A program made the translations under genes and the position numbers. A DNA stretch of 64,000 nt from Odobenus rosmarus divergens (lineage: Eukaryota > Chordata > Mammalia > Carnivora > Odobenidae), in NCBI RefSeq assembly GCF_000321225.1, contig NW_004451509.1, positions 73,566-137,565 of the forward strand, in the 5' to 3' direction. Under the pieces are notes generated by a model, which saw nothing but the letters and a program-made list of their open reading frames with translations, did not search any database and was not told the DNA's origin. Below, in pieces: positions 12,031-24,491 of this stretch. Position 1 is the first letter of the stretch, and each line of letters opens with the position of its first letter.

Positions 12031-13607
12031 CAAGGACTATCTGACCAACTGAGACTCAGCCACTTGCAGACTTCTCTATGTGACAGTTTTTGGGGGGGGT
12101 GCAGTGATTATAATGAATATGATAAACTTGATTTCTTTTGCCCAGTAACCCAACATAATGCTCAGTCTCCACACACACAGGCAGGTCAGGCCTTGGAGGA
12201 TGCTGGCTTTGGAGCAAGACTCCAGCATCAGGGCAGTGACTTGTTTTCTCTGGAGATGCATTTAGAAGCAATTTTGTGTTTAGACAAAGGAGAAGGTTTA
12301 GACAAAGTGCTGGTGGAAGAGTTAAAAGGCTCAAAGGGGGAAAGAGAAAAGAATGACGTCCGTGGAGTGAGTACTGCTCATAAGAAGCCCAATTCTTAGA
12401 GTCCAGACCCCCACCTGAACCCTGTGTCTGGAACCACTATGAACCAGCTCCTGTCACCAGCCCTGCTGAGGACACGCAGTATTTGAGATGGGCAGTGTGG
12501 CCTTGTCCTCTTCAGGGTCAGTAAACTAATCCTATATCAAGTCAGATCTCCCAAAGCTAGAGGTCTCACCACCATTACTCTCACACCCGTAAAAATGTCT
12601 CCAGAGAGTGGCTATTTAAGAGGCTGTCCTTTCCTTTTATCATGGGGCCATATGAGAAATGACTAGATAAAGCATGTTTCTATATCTTCTGTAAAAATGC
12701 TACTGAAGAGTCCCTCCCCCCTCTATTGTCCCATGTCCCTTACGTAAGGCTCTCTGTAATGATTGCCTCTTAAAAGTTGCTGCTAGAAAAAGGTTTATCT
12801 TTCCTGTCACCCTGTTTGTCTCATTAGCAGGGAAAAATAGCACTGGCAATTTGCGGGGAGTTCTATGGTTGTTTGATTTTTGCCTTTGTTGTCAGAAAAC
12901 AATGAGGGTCTGAGCTTATACTTTCTACCAGATATTATGTCAGTTGCTTTTGTATTATAACCCACCTGTGAGAATAGAAGCATTATCTTATAAGAGGGCT
13001 GGTGGAGGCAGACCTATGGTATTGTCTGCCCCAAACTGGCCCCTGGGATACCAGAACTTCACTCTAGCTGCCAACTAGGGGCTTCCAAGTGCAGATACCT
13101 CAATATAACAACACCCAGAGTGGCTCTTCAGGATTCTGAATGTCACTGTAGAATTGGTTGAGAATGGCCAAACCCACATTGTGGAACGATAAGTATATAC
13201 TATTTGGCATATAGATAATTACATGCATTATGGAGGATTTTCAAAAAGATGTATAAATAATAAATTCATGTCTGAATAGGCCAGGAGGATTTGGGCTAGA
13301 TGCCCTTATGATACCAGTTGCCAAATGACCAGTCTTTTGTTATTTCTTTCCATAAGTAATGATTCCATGTAGTCCAGCCATCCCCTGCCATATAATGCTT
13401 CCAGTTTTTCTCACAGGCAACATTGTCTCCACAAAAGCTGAGGTATCTGCCTTTCAGGACAGCCCCTGATGATTATAGACTCTGTGTAGAAGGGTCTGCG
13501 GAGAGATGCTTAGAGGCTGCAGAAAGACAGCCGGTGCCTGAGGCAGGACATAAATCTGGCATCTATACTCACCTTCCCCTTTATACATTATAGAGGAAGT
13601 TTGTATT
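12031..13607. other. Unique non-coding DNA
   Basis: Nothing recognisable; the 111-codon plus ORF at 12064-12399 has no family resemblance. Confidence 0.5.
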
Positions 13608-13633
13608 TGTGTGTGTGTGTGTGTGTGTGCGTG
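13608..13633. repeat. (TG)n microsatellite
   Basis: About 13 TG units, with one interruption at the end (GTGCGTGC). Confidence 0.95.
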
Positions 13634-13923
13634 CACACATGCTCAGGTGCTAATCCATTCCCTGTAAGGAAGCGTTTTCATAGTTTACTGCATACAAATT
13701 CATTACCTCCACCTTGGCTCACACATTCCATGGTATGTAAACAAAATTTTACTCTGTCTGGAAAATGAATGAACATGTACCTAGGTCCTCTGGGTTTGAA
13801 AGCATGCATTTTGAATAGCAGTCTTTGGAAAATACCAGTGGAGCGCTCGGTGACAGAAGGCTGAAGGAAGAAATAAAACATCCAGTGCCTTTCGAACTGA
13901 AGCAGTGAAGATGAGATAGAGTG

Positions 13924-13961
13924 CATTCATTCATTCATTCATTCATTCAATCATTCGTTCA
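13924..13961. repeat. (CATT)n microsatellite
   Basis: Runs of ATTC/CATT units with two late interruptions (CAATC, CGTTC). The following 90 bases look like the reversed tail of an old repeat. Confidence 0.93.
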
Positions 13962-14075
13962 CTCAACCATAATTTTATTGAGCATGTACTGGGTACCAAG
14001 CACCCTGTTAACCATTGAAGTAATCGTGAGTGTAAATAGACAGTGGGGGCAGCAGAACTAAATAAAAGATGATTA

Positions 14076-15289
14076 CTATGTCAATTTTTGCCATTCTAAC
14101 TGGTGTAAGGTGGTCTTCAATGTGGTTTTGATTTGAATTTCCCTGATGGCTAATGATGATGAACATTTTTTCATGTGTCTGTTAGCCATTTGTATGTCTT
14201 CTTTGGAGAAGTGTCTGCTCATGTCTTCTGCCCATTTTTTGACTTGATTATTTGTTTTTTGGTTGTTGAGTTTGAGAAGTTCTTCATAGATCTTGGATAC
14301 CAGCCCTTGATCTGTAGTGTCATTTGCAAATATCTTCTCCCATTCTGTGAGTTGCCTCTTTGTTTTGTTGACTGTTTCCTTTGCTGTGCAGAAGCTTTTT
14401 ATCTTGATGAAGTCCCAAAAGTTCATTTTTGCTTTTGTTTCACTAGCCTCTGGAGATGAATCTTGAAAGAAGTTGCTGTGGCCAATGTCAAAGAGGTTAT
14501 TGCCTATGTTCTCCTCTAGGATTTTGATGGATTCCACATGGCAAGAAACAACAAATGTTGGAGAGAGGTTGTGGAGAAAAGGGAATCCTCTTACACTGTT
14601 GGTGGGAATGCAAGTTGGTACAGCCACTTTGGAAAACAGTGTGGAGGTGCCTCAAAAAATTAAAAATAAGCTACCCTATGACCCAGCAATTGCACTACTG
14701 GGTATTTACACCAAAAACACAGATGTAGTGAAAAGAAGGGCCATATGCACCCCAATGTTCATAGCAGCAATGTCCACAATAGCCAAACTGTGGAAAGAGC
14801 AGAGATGCCCTTCAACAGATGAATGGATAAAGAAGATGTGGTCCATATATACAATGGAATATTACTCAGCCATCAGAAAGGATGAATACCCAACTTTTAC
14901 ATCAACATGGATGGGACTGGAGAAGATTATGCTAAGTGAAATAAGTCAAGCAGAGAAAGTCAATTATTATATGGTTTCACTTATTTGTGGAACATAAGGA
15001 ATAGCATGGAGGACATTAGGAGAAGGAAGGGAAAAATGAAGGGGGGGAAATCAGAGGGAGAGATGAACCATGAGAGACTATGGACTCTGAGAAACAAACT
15101 GAGGTTGTTAGAGGGGAGGGGAGGTGGGGGATGGGTTAGCCCGGTGATGGGTATTAAGGAGGGCATGTACTGTATGGAGCACTGGGTGTTATACGAAAAC
15201 AATGAATTGTGGATCACGACATCAAAAACTAATGATGTATTGTATGGTGACTAACATAACATAATAAAATTTAAAAAAAATAAATAATG
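14076..15289 (+). mobile_element. Twin-primed (5'-inverted) L1 fragment
   Basis: The 3' part (about 14540-15289) is sense: ORF2 C-terminus (DEWIKKMWSIYTMEYYSAIR, LSEISQAEK), 3'UTR and A tail after AATAAAA. The 5' part (14076 to about 14540) is the preceding ORF2 segment in reverse; read on the minus strand it encodes ESIKILEEN through [12 protein letters not shown] to [14 protein letters not shown]. The inverted segment ends in AATGGCAAAAATTGACA and the sense segment starts GGCAAGAAACAACAAATG, which are adjacent in an intact L1, so almost nothing was lost at the inversion. Flanks AAAGATGATTA (14065-14075) and AAAGTTGATTA (15290-15300) are the target duplication with one mismatch. Confidence 0.94.
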
Positions 15290-15699
15290 AAAGTTGATTA
15301 ATCATACGAACTGTAACTGTGACTAGTGCCATAAAGAAGAAAGTGGTGCTGCGAGGAGCCACTAAGGGGAGAAGTGACGTGCAAAGTGAGTTAAAGGCCA
15401 GTGGGAATGCCGTTCATTCACAAGAGAGTGTCATTCATTCACAAGTGAGTTTCTTCGGGGAGCATCTCACAGTGAGTGAGTCAGTCCATAAGCAGATGGA
15501 GCGTGTCACAGTCTCAGAGAATGCCAGTGATGAAAGAACCTGGTGATGGCGCTGAGGCCAAAAGTCCACCAACATGGAAAGTGCCACCCAACACTTCATA
15601 TGTCCCCTCCTGACGGTGTTTTTCTCACGGTTTTGCCACGCCCTAAGCCCTCTAATATGCATATGTGTTTGTGAATATACAACCATTTAATTGTCTGTT

Positions 15700-15860
15700 T
15701 ACTTTGTTTACCTCCCTTGACTCCAGTGTGAACTCCATGAGGGCAGAGATTTGTGCTAGTGTCCTGTGTTGCCTGGAACGCCCTTGGATTATTCTTGGCA
15801 CTGTTGCAAATACTGAATCTAGCTTGTAGTAGGTGTTTGCTAATTGGTGTTTCCTTGCCC
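15700..15860 (+). repeat. L2 3'-end remnant
   Basis: GTGTGAACTCCATGAGGGCA, then GAGATTTGTGCTAGTGTCCT and GTAGTAGGTGTTTGCTAATTGG match L2 phrases. Confidence 0.65.
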
Positions 15861-16301
15861 TTTGTCACTCTTTGCTGAGATGTTAAGATAATACCTGTGT
15901 TCTATTCTTGGTTATCTGGGTATCCCAGTACAGTGAGGGTTGAGACTTACCATGATGAGTCACCTGGGTAATATTGCTCCCTCCACCTTTTGGTTTGGAA
16001 ACCAGTTTAACCAGTCATGTTTTGAGGCTGGGAGAAGGAGGCTAATCAGTACTGAGTGATTAAACACAAAACACAGCATCAGAGTAAGGAATGTCCTTAT
16101 ACGAACAAAGAAGCTGAAGGAAAACAGAGTGGTCAGAATCCAGAGTGAGATCTCCCAGTTAGCCCTGGCTCTGGAAGTAGAGATGTGGGCTGACCATAGC
16201 TGGGCATTCAAAATAGTCAGTATTTGGGTTTCCATTTGGACGTACATTTGGCTGCAAGGTATAAAAACAAAACTCTACAGTGGCGTAAAAAGTTAGTTGT
16301 T

Positions 16302-16505
16302 GGGATGCCTCAGTGGCTCAGTTGGTTAAGTGTCTGCCTTCGGCTCAGGTCATGATCCCAGGGTCCTGGGATTGAGCCCCGCATCGGGCTCCCTGCTCAG
16401 CGGGGAGCCTGCTTCTCCCTCTGCCTCCCTCTGCCTTCCTCTCCCTGCTTGTGCTCTCTCTTTCTCTCTCTCTCTCTCTGTCAAATAAATAAAATCTTAA
16501 AAAAA
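16302..16505 (+). mobile_element. SINEC copy
   Basis: Plus-strand head GGATGCCTCAGTGGCTCAGT through GGTCATGATCCCAGGGTCCT, a (CT)n-rich tail, then CAAATAAATAAAATCTTAAAA. Imperfect flanking duplication AGTTAGTTGTT (16291-16301) versus AGAAGTTGTTG after the tail. Slightly diverged from the youngest copies. Confidence 0.94.
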
Positions 16506-16539
16506 GAAGTTGTTGAGGTTCCATCTTCCGCCCTAAGAA

Positions 16540-16625
16540 GGAGAGAATTTGTTCACTGCTGTAGTCTCAGTGCCTAGAACAAAGCTTGGGACATAGGGGT
16601 CACTTAATAAATGTTTGCTGATCGG
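16540..16625 (+). repeat. L2 3'-end remnant
   Basis: GTTCACTGCTGTAGTCTCAG, GTGCCTAGAACAAAGCTTGG and CACTTAATAAATGTTTGCTG are the standard L2 tail. Confidence 0.7.
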
Positions 16626-16799
16626 ATCATTATAGGTTCGAATCGGGTAGTCACCTTCACCCACCTCCAGGTTCTCCCTTCCCCCTTTGGAGATGATTAA
16701 AAGGATGTTTTTGATTTTGCTTTTCCCATTGGCAGTTATGACCCTGCTTATTCAAGCAAGGATTGGATTATTGACGTTTTAGATATGAACTAAATAATG

Positions 16800-16965
16800 A
16801 TTATTTTAGAAGACATGCTATATTCCGGGCACTGGCTAGATACTTTATAGATATTACCTCTTCCTCACCTCAGAGTAACCGATGTGGTAGGTTAAAATCT
16901 CCTCCTTTCACAGGTGATAAAATTGAGGCTCAGAAGTTAAAAGTTTAAAGCCATTCATGGGCAAA
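16800..16965 (-). repeat. MIR remnant
   Basis: CCGGGCACTGGCTAGATACT, GTAACCGATGTGGTAGGTTA and ATTGAGGCTCAGAAGTTAAA in reverse MIR order. Confidence 0.7.
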
Positions 16966-19900
16966 ATCCTATTCTCAACATTGTAGTCTGCTTAGTTTTA
17001 GGCAGGGATGGTCTCACTCAGATGTTCATGTAGAATTGGGATCCCTATAGGAGGTCCAATCTGCGTTTCTTGCACGGAAATGTGAGGATGAGTATAATTT
17101 CTTCAGTACCTCCTAAATTGAATTAAACCGACTCAGAGTCTACTTTATCTCCCACCTTTTGAAAAACCCATGGGGTCATACAACAGATAAAATTATCATA
17201 ACAGCCACACACCCACCAAATTTAGAGAATATTAGAGAAAGACAGCTTCCCAGCTCTTACAGAAACAATCTCAAGCAAGAGTATGTTTCTAAAATTAAAT
17301 ATACAATAAAAACCAGACCGATACAGCTCTTGCCAGCCAAAAACCATAGCAAAGATTTAGCAGTATCTAGAGCAAGAAAATGATTCAGAGACAACAAAAC
17401 AAGAACAACTCAACAACTGCATGTTTCCATCTTACCAAGATGCCATTGGAACTGTGCCAGCAGTCCAGAAATCCTCTCACATGTAGGCTAAACTTCAGGA
17501 GGAAGAAGTGTTTCATCAAGGGGTCGCAGCAGTGTTTACATTTGGGGTGAAATCTACCCATTGCATACAGCCTGCTCTTTCAGAGGTTAACACCGGAAAT
17601 GAAAACATTCCTAACTTCCTGAATAATTACAGGTTTTATTTGGTGGCACCCCAGTCATCAGGACTTACCGGGTAGCCTTCCTCCTTGCCCCCCTCCCTCT
17701 TTAGGATTCATCCAAGACCTTCAAACATCTAAGTGCCTAAATCCCCACCTTCTCTTTGATCCCTGGGCTTCTCAGTCCCCAGCTTTGAACTGAACATGGG
17801 TATGGCCAGAGTTAAGCTCTGACTCTGCCCTGTTTTGAGCAGACATGCACAGGGGCAAGGGTGGGGTTCCTGTATCCCCCATTCTCCATCCTGTCCTTTC
17901 CCCTGCACAGCCCCAATCCATCGCAGCTCTGTGTCCTAGTGGTTGCTGTACTACTTCCCTCTCTAAAGACCAGCTGCCCCTCGTAGGTTCTACCTTGTTC
18001 CCACGTTTGTCTTCACTGAAGCATCACGCTCCGCAGATCCTGGACTCATGTTTTGTTGCCCTTGGGGTCCAGTGAGGCCCTCTGTCACCTGCTCCTTGTC
18101 TTTCTTCAGCTTTTGAATCGTCTACTCTGAGTGACTTCTCTTCCTTCAGTAGCAGAAGACAGTCTTCCCGGCCAACCCTTGCCCTGCTGTGTTTCGTTTC
18201 CATTCTGCTACTGTTCCTTTCAGGTAGGCCTTGCTGAGTTTTAGAAATGTGACCCTGTTTCGTAAATTGCTTGTCTTCTTTCTCTGCCACATATAGAAGT
18301 TGACTTCCTTTCCTTTTGGGGCCCATTGTCTGGTTTCCTAACATAATCCTCTAGGTTCTATTTGTGGGTGGGTTCTCCTGCACTGAGATATGTTAAATTA
18401 CTGAATTCTGGGTCCGTTAAAGATCTGTTCCTCAGATAAATCTCATTTGCTCTCACTTTCTTGAGTTAAGAGTCCTCACTCTCAAGAACTATTTTTCCTT
18501 CAGTCAAAAATAAAACTTAGGGCAAAACTAAATATATATATTATTAAGTATGCCTAGTCATTTCTCACTAGTTGAAATAGTATAAATATCCTGGAAATGC
18601 TCTTTAGAGGCACGTGTAGTGACAGCAATCCCACCAACAGAGGAGGGTATTGAGGGAGAGGGACTAGATCTTGTTATTTTACAATATACCTAGCGTTGCT
18701 TGACATTTTCTACACTGGTACTCCCTGTCTTCGTGGCTTAAATCTATTCCATTTTTTTCTACATCTACTTGGTATAGCTCTCTTAATATTAAAAGGTTGG
18801 TTTCCCAGTTGTCTTTTCTGTGAACACTCTTGGACAGCTTTAAGGGACATCCCTCCCAGAGGTTTGGGCTCCCTCTGGAATTGGCTCATTCCAATGTGCT
18901 CCTAGAATTCTTGCCTCCTTTTAGGGGGAGAGTTGTCCCACTGTCCTTATGTGTCCATGAGGAATGACTCCTAGACATATTGCTAGAACAGCACTTACAG
19001 CCCCTTTGCCATCCCCTTATGACTCTTTGAGTGGGAAAGAATGATTTAGCTCATGGGGGGGGGGTTGGAAATCAAACATCATTGGTCCATCTTTCTCACT
19101 TATTCCCAATGCCCAAGGCTGATTCTTTCTTGAGGAGCTGGCTTGGCTATAATGAATTCCTGTTCTTCCATGTAAGAAGCCTTCTAGTTCTTCTAGTTTT
19201 CTCTGTTCTTCCATGTAACAAACCTTTCAAGAGGCAGATTCTGTCCCTTCAAGGGAAGAAAGCAGCAGGAAAAAGGACACCTGAATCTGTCTAACTGTTC
19301 TATCTGTGCCTGAGTAGATAGGTTCAATTACTTGGGGTGGAGACGTAAGGTGTGGCGTAGGGATATAACAAGAAGTGTATGTGACCAAGACTAAAGCTAT
19401 GTTCCCCAAACCAGAGCCTCTAGCAATAATGCTAATATATTTTTATCCTGAACAGATACATGTTTCAGTTTCTCAGTGGGATCTGGAACTCAGAAAAGGA
19501 GAGGGGTGTGATTTATTTACCCTTCAACTCCAACATCCTTTGCTCTGCCAGGTCTCTCTGGATTCAAGGCTCCCATGCTGGTGGAGTAATGGCTGAAATG
19601 TCTCCTCTTCTGTCTTTAAAAGAAGTGCCATCCCGACATCTCTCTTCTTCCTTTTCATGTCTGTTCAGGCTGGCCTCAAAGTTCACAGCCTTTCTCCGAG
19701 GGAAATCCCTCTCTTCCTCCAGCTCAATCAAGATGTCATTCTTCATTTTTCATGTATTCACTCACAGCAATTCTTGTGAAGGAAAGATTCAGGCCCTTAC
19801 TTTTTTCCTTTATGAGCCGAGACCATTCTTTCTTGAGCCCCTTATTAGATCCGATTCCTAGAGATTGAAACTTCCAAATATTTACTTTCATTGAGTTTTT

Positions 19901-20924
19901 CTAGATCTTAGCCCGATGAGGGGTTTTATTTAATTATAGGATAAAGTCTCTTATGATATTTAGACTGCTCTTGGGTAAAAGCAATCCAAAATCCTGCTTT
20001 CTGCAGTTTGGTCTTCATATCAATGTACAGCAATGTCTAGAAAAAGAATAGATGGTCACTTCTAGATATTTTCCAGAACAAGGAAGAACTGTAGTAGAGA
20101 GCCCCCTATAAACTTTACTCAGATAAAATTGTCGTGTATTGAATCTCATGTCCATTTTGAAGCAGTGATGGCAATGACCACTCCTGGGGCTGGGGGGCTT
20201 TCCTTCTCCTGAGGCACATGAGGTTAGGGGGGAGGGATGGATAGCTAACTAGAGGGGGATTCTGCTTGGAAGGCAGAAGGGAGGAACTGGGTGTGGATAG
20301 ACAATCAGAAATTCCTGCCTCAGCTCATTCCTCTAAAACAATTTGTTGATAAAATTATTACCTCTGGGGTTGAACCCATGGTCTGGATCAAAATCCATGA
20401 CCGTGGCCAAGGGTAACTTGATACCAGGTGATGGCCACCTGCTTCTAAGAGGTTATGGACAAATAAAATGCATACTAGAAATCCCAAAATACCTTCCTTA
20501 GCTTTGGAAATAGTTTAACATAAGATAAAGAAGAATCCTTTGGAAGTTGCTGATCCAGAGCCACTTACTTACTGGTAGCACTAGTATTTTAAAGGTAAAA
20601 TCTTCATGTTAATGATCAGCTAGTAATTAATATAGATTTCATGGGTTTATAGTCCTGGCTGAGAAATGCATTTTATTCATCAGTGAATACAACATAAAAG
20701 CTGTGCTTGAAAAAAGGTTTAATTACCCAAGAAGGTACAACCATTTGAAACTTGCATACACACACACATATATATCTCAAGGCTTGGGCCCTGATGCAGG
20801 AATGCATGCCTCTGTATGGAGGAGTAAAGGCAGAGAATACGGACCTCTTGGGGCAGGCAGGTTGCCAGACCATGCATGAGTAGTAAACTTTATTCCAATC
20901 CTGCCATTCAGAGAAAAATAAATC
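16966..20924. other. Unique non-coding DNA
   Basis: Four kilobases with no gene, repeat or structure I can name. ORFs up to 133 codons (19460-19861) appear random. Confidence 0.5.
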
Positions 20925-21260
20925 CTCTTTTATGTTAGTCTGGCTTCTCTAAGAAACAGACACCAAGGCAGGATTGAATACGCAAAGATTTTATTAGAGC
21001 AAATGCATGTGTAGCGGTGGGGAGAACCAAGACGGGCCAAGAGAGCAGTCAGCCGCCTCTGCAAGTCCATCTCAGGATGAGGTACAGGGGAGGAGTTTGT
21101 GGGGTCATGTCCAAGACTGCGGAGCTATCCAAGGAGGGTTTAGCAAAGCTGACGGCGAATCCTGGAGCGGAAGTCAGCCAACAGGTGTGGCCTTGTCTCC
21201 CTGCTGGGATCTGTCCTTGCAGCCAGAGCCTCATTGAGTCACGTGTGAGCCTGAGGCAAA
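20925..21260. other. GC-richer unresolved segment, possibly an old LTR
   Basis: GGCTTCTCTAAGAAACAGAC followed by GCAAAGATTTTATTAGAGCA is the kind of phrase found at the 3' end of reverse-oriented LTRs; the rest (21000-21260) is GC-rich with no homology I recognise. The ORFs here lack codon signal I would trust. Confidence 0.3.
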
Positions 21261-22126
21261 AGGTAAATCAGCAATGCTGATCCTGATTTTATTTACAATT
21301 TTGGTATTTTGTTCATCATAGATGTTTTTGCATTAATTTTTATTAAAATTATCATATCAAGTATCATTTGTATTTATCACCAAGTTCTTTGGTACCTCTT
21401 AAATTTTGCACCCAAGGCAACTTGCCTCCCACTGGTCCAGGCCTTGATTGGCACACAGGGGTTGACTGTGTGCCATGGACTGAGTGTAAGCACTGGTGGG
21501 GTTCAAGGCAGCTGGGTGCTGGTCAGTGATGCTCCTGGTAGCAGGAGGCTTGGGAGATGCAGTCTCGTGGCCACCACACCCTCTCTTGGGGGGAAGGACA
21601 AAGGGATAGAAGACATCTCCCTGTGAGAATACTGGTGAGAGTGAAGAACATCAAGAACAAAGCAATTCTTTTCCTTCTATCTGAGACACTACATATTGAA
21701 AGGAAGCCTGGAGCCAGTAAATCTCTGGTTTGGGTCTTGCGAGGATGGTTAGCCACTCCCCTCACACTTACGCTGGAGGTTGCAGGTACGAAAATAAGGT
21801 CCCCAAAGCTGCTGCTTGTCTCAGCCCTTGAGCCTTGTTTAGCTATCACTTAGATACTTCTCTCCTGTCCTGTCTCTCTGCTTTCTGTACAGCTGACATC
21901 CAGCACCCCCAGATGGGCCAGCTATGTGGAGGGTGTGATTAAGCCTTTGTATCTGGCTTCTCTACACAGCACTTCTTTTCAGACCATTCCTTGGTTCCAC
22001 AAACCACAGTCTGTGGACAGGCGATTTGAGACCTCCCGTGTTTGTAGACCTCTGGGACATGACAAGCTGGTTTGGTCCTCAGGGTCCCTGGACTTTTCTC
22101 ACTGGGGAAGAAGATTTTAAAAAGTA
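21261..22126. other. Unresolved, possibly old repeat
   Basis: TTAAATTTTGCACCCAAGGC near 21398 recalls an old mammalian repeat phrase that I cannot assign. The rest is unique. Confidence 0.35.
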
Positions 22127-22293
22127 GGGGCGCCTGGGTGGCTCAGCTGCTTACGCATCTGCCTTCGGCTCAAGTCATGATCCCGGGGTCCTGGGATTGA
22201 GCCCTGCATCGGGTTCCCTGCTCAGCAGGAGCCTGCTTCTCCCTCTCCCTCTGCTGCTCCCCCTGCTTGTGCTCTCTCACTCTATCTCTCAGA

Positions 22294-22324
<31 letters not shown>

Positions 22325-22341
22325 ATACAATCTTAAAAAAA
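22127..22341 (+). mobile_element. SINEC copy with expanded (AAAT)n tail
   Basis: Head GGGGCGCCTGGGTGGCTCAG, body with CTCCCTCTGCTGCTCCCCC, then an expanded tetranucleotide run of AAAT units (about 22290-22327) before AATCTTAAAAAAAA. The tail run is a likely length-polymorphic microsatellite. Confidence 0.95.
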
Positions 22342-22519
22342 AGTAAAATGAAGGAAGCTTGGTCACACAAACCTTAATTTCCAGATTAATGAAAAATTTA
22401 AATCTTTGTGCACCATGCCAAAGTGCACCAGGTGGTATAAACAGTCTTCCTGATGACCCCATTGTTCTTAAAGCAGTCATGTATCTCCTCTGGATGCTCT
22501 ATGTCAAACAGTGGGCAGT

Positions 22520-22680
22520 AGGGCATATCTTGATTCTAATCCTCCCGACAGCAAAGTATAGGTGTTACTGCCTCTAGTCTACAAGTATGAAAGCTGAAGT
22601 TTGGGCAGATTGTGACTTGGCTCAGGTCACTCAGTTGGGAGACTGTGGTTCTAGAATTCTGAGTCCACGTGTTTGACTTC
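22520..22680 (-). repeat. MIR remnant
   Basis: TGACTTGGCTCAGGTCACTC and GAATTCTGAGTCCACGTGTT are decayed reverse MIR phrases. Confidence 0.5.
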
Positions 22681-22689
22681 TGTGGCAGG

Positions 22690-23719
22690 CTCTTTGCTGT
22701 ATTCCGTCCCACTGATTGACAATGAGGGGCTTATTTCTAGGGAAATCATTGCTGCATGTATCGATTTAAGTACAACTGTCTTATAATCTGATTAGTCACT
22801 CAACATCCACAGCAGCGACAGTCCCTTCCAGAAGAGCTCACCCGAGCAGTGTTGGGGTTACTTTCCACTAGGACAGACCAGTATTTGCTCCAACTTTATT
22901 GACCAGACCACTCAATCAAGTTTTATAATTAGTTCTAATTAGCACTCCTGTAGCTGAGAATTCTTCTGGGTTTTTTTTTTTTTTTTCTCTTTTAAAACCT
23001 GTAGCTGAATTGGTATCTCAAAAGATTCAAAGTTTTTCTTGACTTTGAAAGAATCAAAGAAAGAAATTTCCAATGTGATTATTGCTATAAAAACCCCACT
23101 AAAAAGGCAAAGCAGGAAATTAACCCTGGAGATAACATGGAAAAATTATGTGTGAGTAACATAAACTGAGTCTATACAGCTTCTTGTGGCAAGGGATGAT
23201 AGATTCACCTTGAATTAAAGTTGTTTAGCTCTGGGTCTTTCAGAATGGACTTTATTTTTCCATTTTAGAATATCATGCCTACGATCATTCCAGTACAGGA
23301 AATGATGTCTTTTCTTGGGCTTCATGTAACCATTGGGTAGTGTCATTTAGACGAGCTGATCACTGTGTAATATCTTGGGCTATTAAAACCTAGGTGCTCT
23401 TAAATATTTATAATGAGAAAAGTCGTATTCAGCATCTTACATGCATTATTAAAAGTCTCTAAATACATCTTCTAAATCAGCTACAGTGTGTATTGTACCC
23501 CTGCCATGAAATTTACCTTCCCATTTCAGCTTTTGTGTTTGTGGCCAAGGACTGATGGGTCTCCAAGGAATATTGTGACCCAGATTCAGTTTCCATATGT
23601 TCAGTGCTTCCCAGGGTTTTCATATCTGTTCACTTGCTGACTACTCATATGTATATTCATGTAAAATTAAAATGTCTCATTATTGAGATTTTAGGAACAT
23701 GTTAAAAGAAAGAGAGTAC
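22690..23719. other. Unique AT-rich DNA
   Basis: Contains a T run near 22973-22987. No gene or repeat recognised. Confidence 0.5.
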
Positions 23720-23850
23720 TTGACTGGGCTTTGAACAACTTGAGTTCTAGTCCTAGCCTTGCTGTGGGCCTGCTTGGGTGCCTGGGGCAAGTCTATTCTG
23801 GTCTTATTTTTCTCATCTGTGAAATGAGGACTTTGAATAGATGGCTTGTT
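23720..23850 (+). repeat. MIR remnant
   Basis: TTGAGTTCTAGTCCTAGCCT, CTGGGGCAAGTCTATTC and TTTCTCATCTGTGAAATGAG in forward order. Confidence 0.7.
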
Positions 23851-24138
23851 TCCTGGAGAGCAGGGGAAGGTCAGGCCTCACACCTCTCAGTCTGGAGGAA
23901 CAACAGTTGTGGGAACTGGACAGAGTTCAGCCAATGAGGCATGTTTCTGGGACTGAACAATCCAAACTTGAGAAAATATACCACAGGCAAGCATAATTTC
24001 TGTTTGGAGTGGGGTGTGGTCAGATTGTACCTTTGTGGGGAGGACTTATTCTTAAGGAAATGGATCATCCCACTGTTGGCCATCCTTGAGCAGGGAAGGC
24101 TATGGTTCTTGGAAGTAGGGAGGGGAAGGTTTTCTTAT

Positions 24139-24491
24139 TGGTATAGATTGAATGTCCATGTCCCCCCAAAATTCTTGGGGGGACTCCTAATCCCCAGTGT
24201 GATGGTCCTAGGAGGTGGGGCCTTTGGGAGGAAATTAGTTCATGAGCGTGGAGCTCTCCTGAATGGGATTGTGCCCTTATAAAAGGAACACCAGAGGGTT
24301 CCCTCCCCTTTTCTGCTATTTGAGGACACAGTGAGAAGACAGCCCAGGACGTGGGCTCCCACCAGACATGGAACCGGCCACACCTTGAGCTTGGACTTCC
24401 TGGCCTTCAGAACTGGGAGAAATAGATTTCTGTCGTTTATAAGCCATCAGTCTATGGTATTCTGTTACAGCAACCTGAATGGACTAAGACA
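24139..24491 (+). mobile_element. MaLR-type solo LTR (MST/MLT-like)
   Basis: Begins TGGTATAGATTGAATGTCCA and ends GAATGGACTAAGACA, a TG...CA structure. Internal GGAGGTGGGGCCTTTGGGAG, CCCTTATAAAAGGAACACC and CTTCAGAACTGGGAGAAATA are typical of MaLR LTRs. The 5-bp flanks CTTAT / TTTAT fit an ERVL target duplication with one change. Confidence 0.85.

Noticed and set aside
12064..12399. 111-codon plus ORF (and 127-, 133- and 114-codon ORFs at 35632, 19460 and 61105)
   Set aside because: No family resemblance, no supporting context, overlapping ORFs on the other strand; lengths are within chance expectation for 64 kb.
14076..14627. 183-codon minus ORF and the overlapping 174-codon plus ORF as possible genes
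   Set aside because: Both encode L1 ORF2 C-terminal segments, one from the inverted arm and one from the sense arm of a twin-primed L1.
16302..16505. SINE heads as tRNA genes
   Set aside because: The tRNA-like part lacks a foldable anticodon arm and 3' end and is followed by the SINEC body and A tail; these are retroposons.
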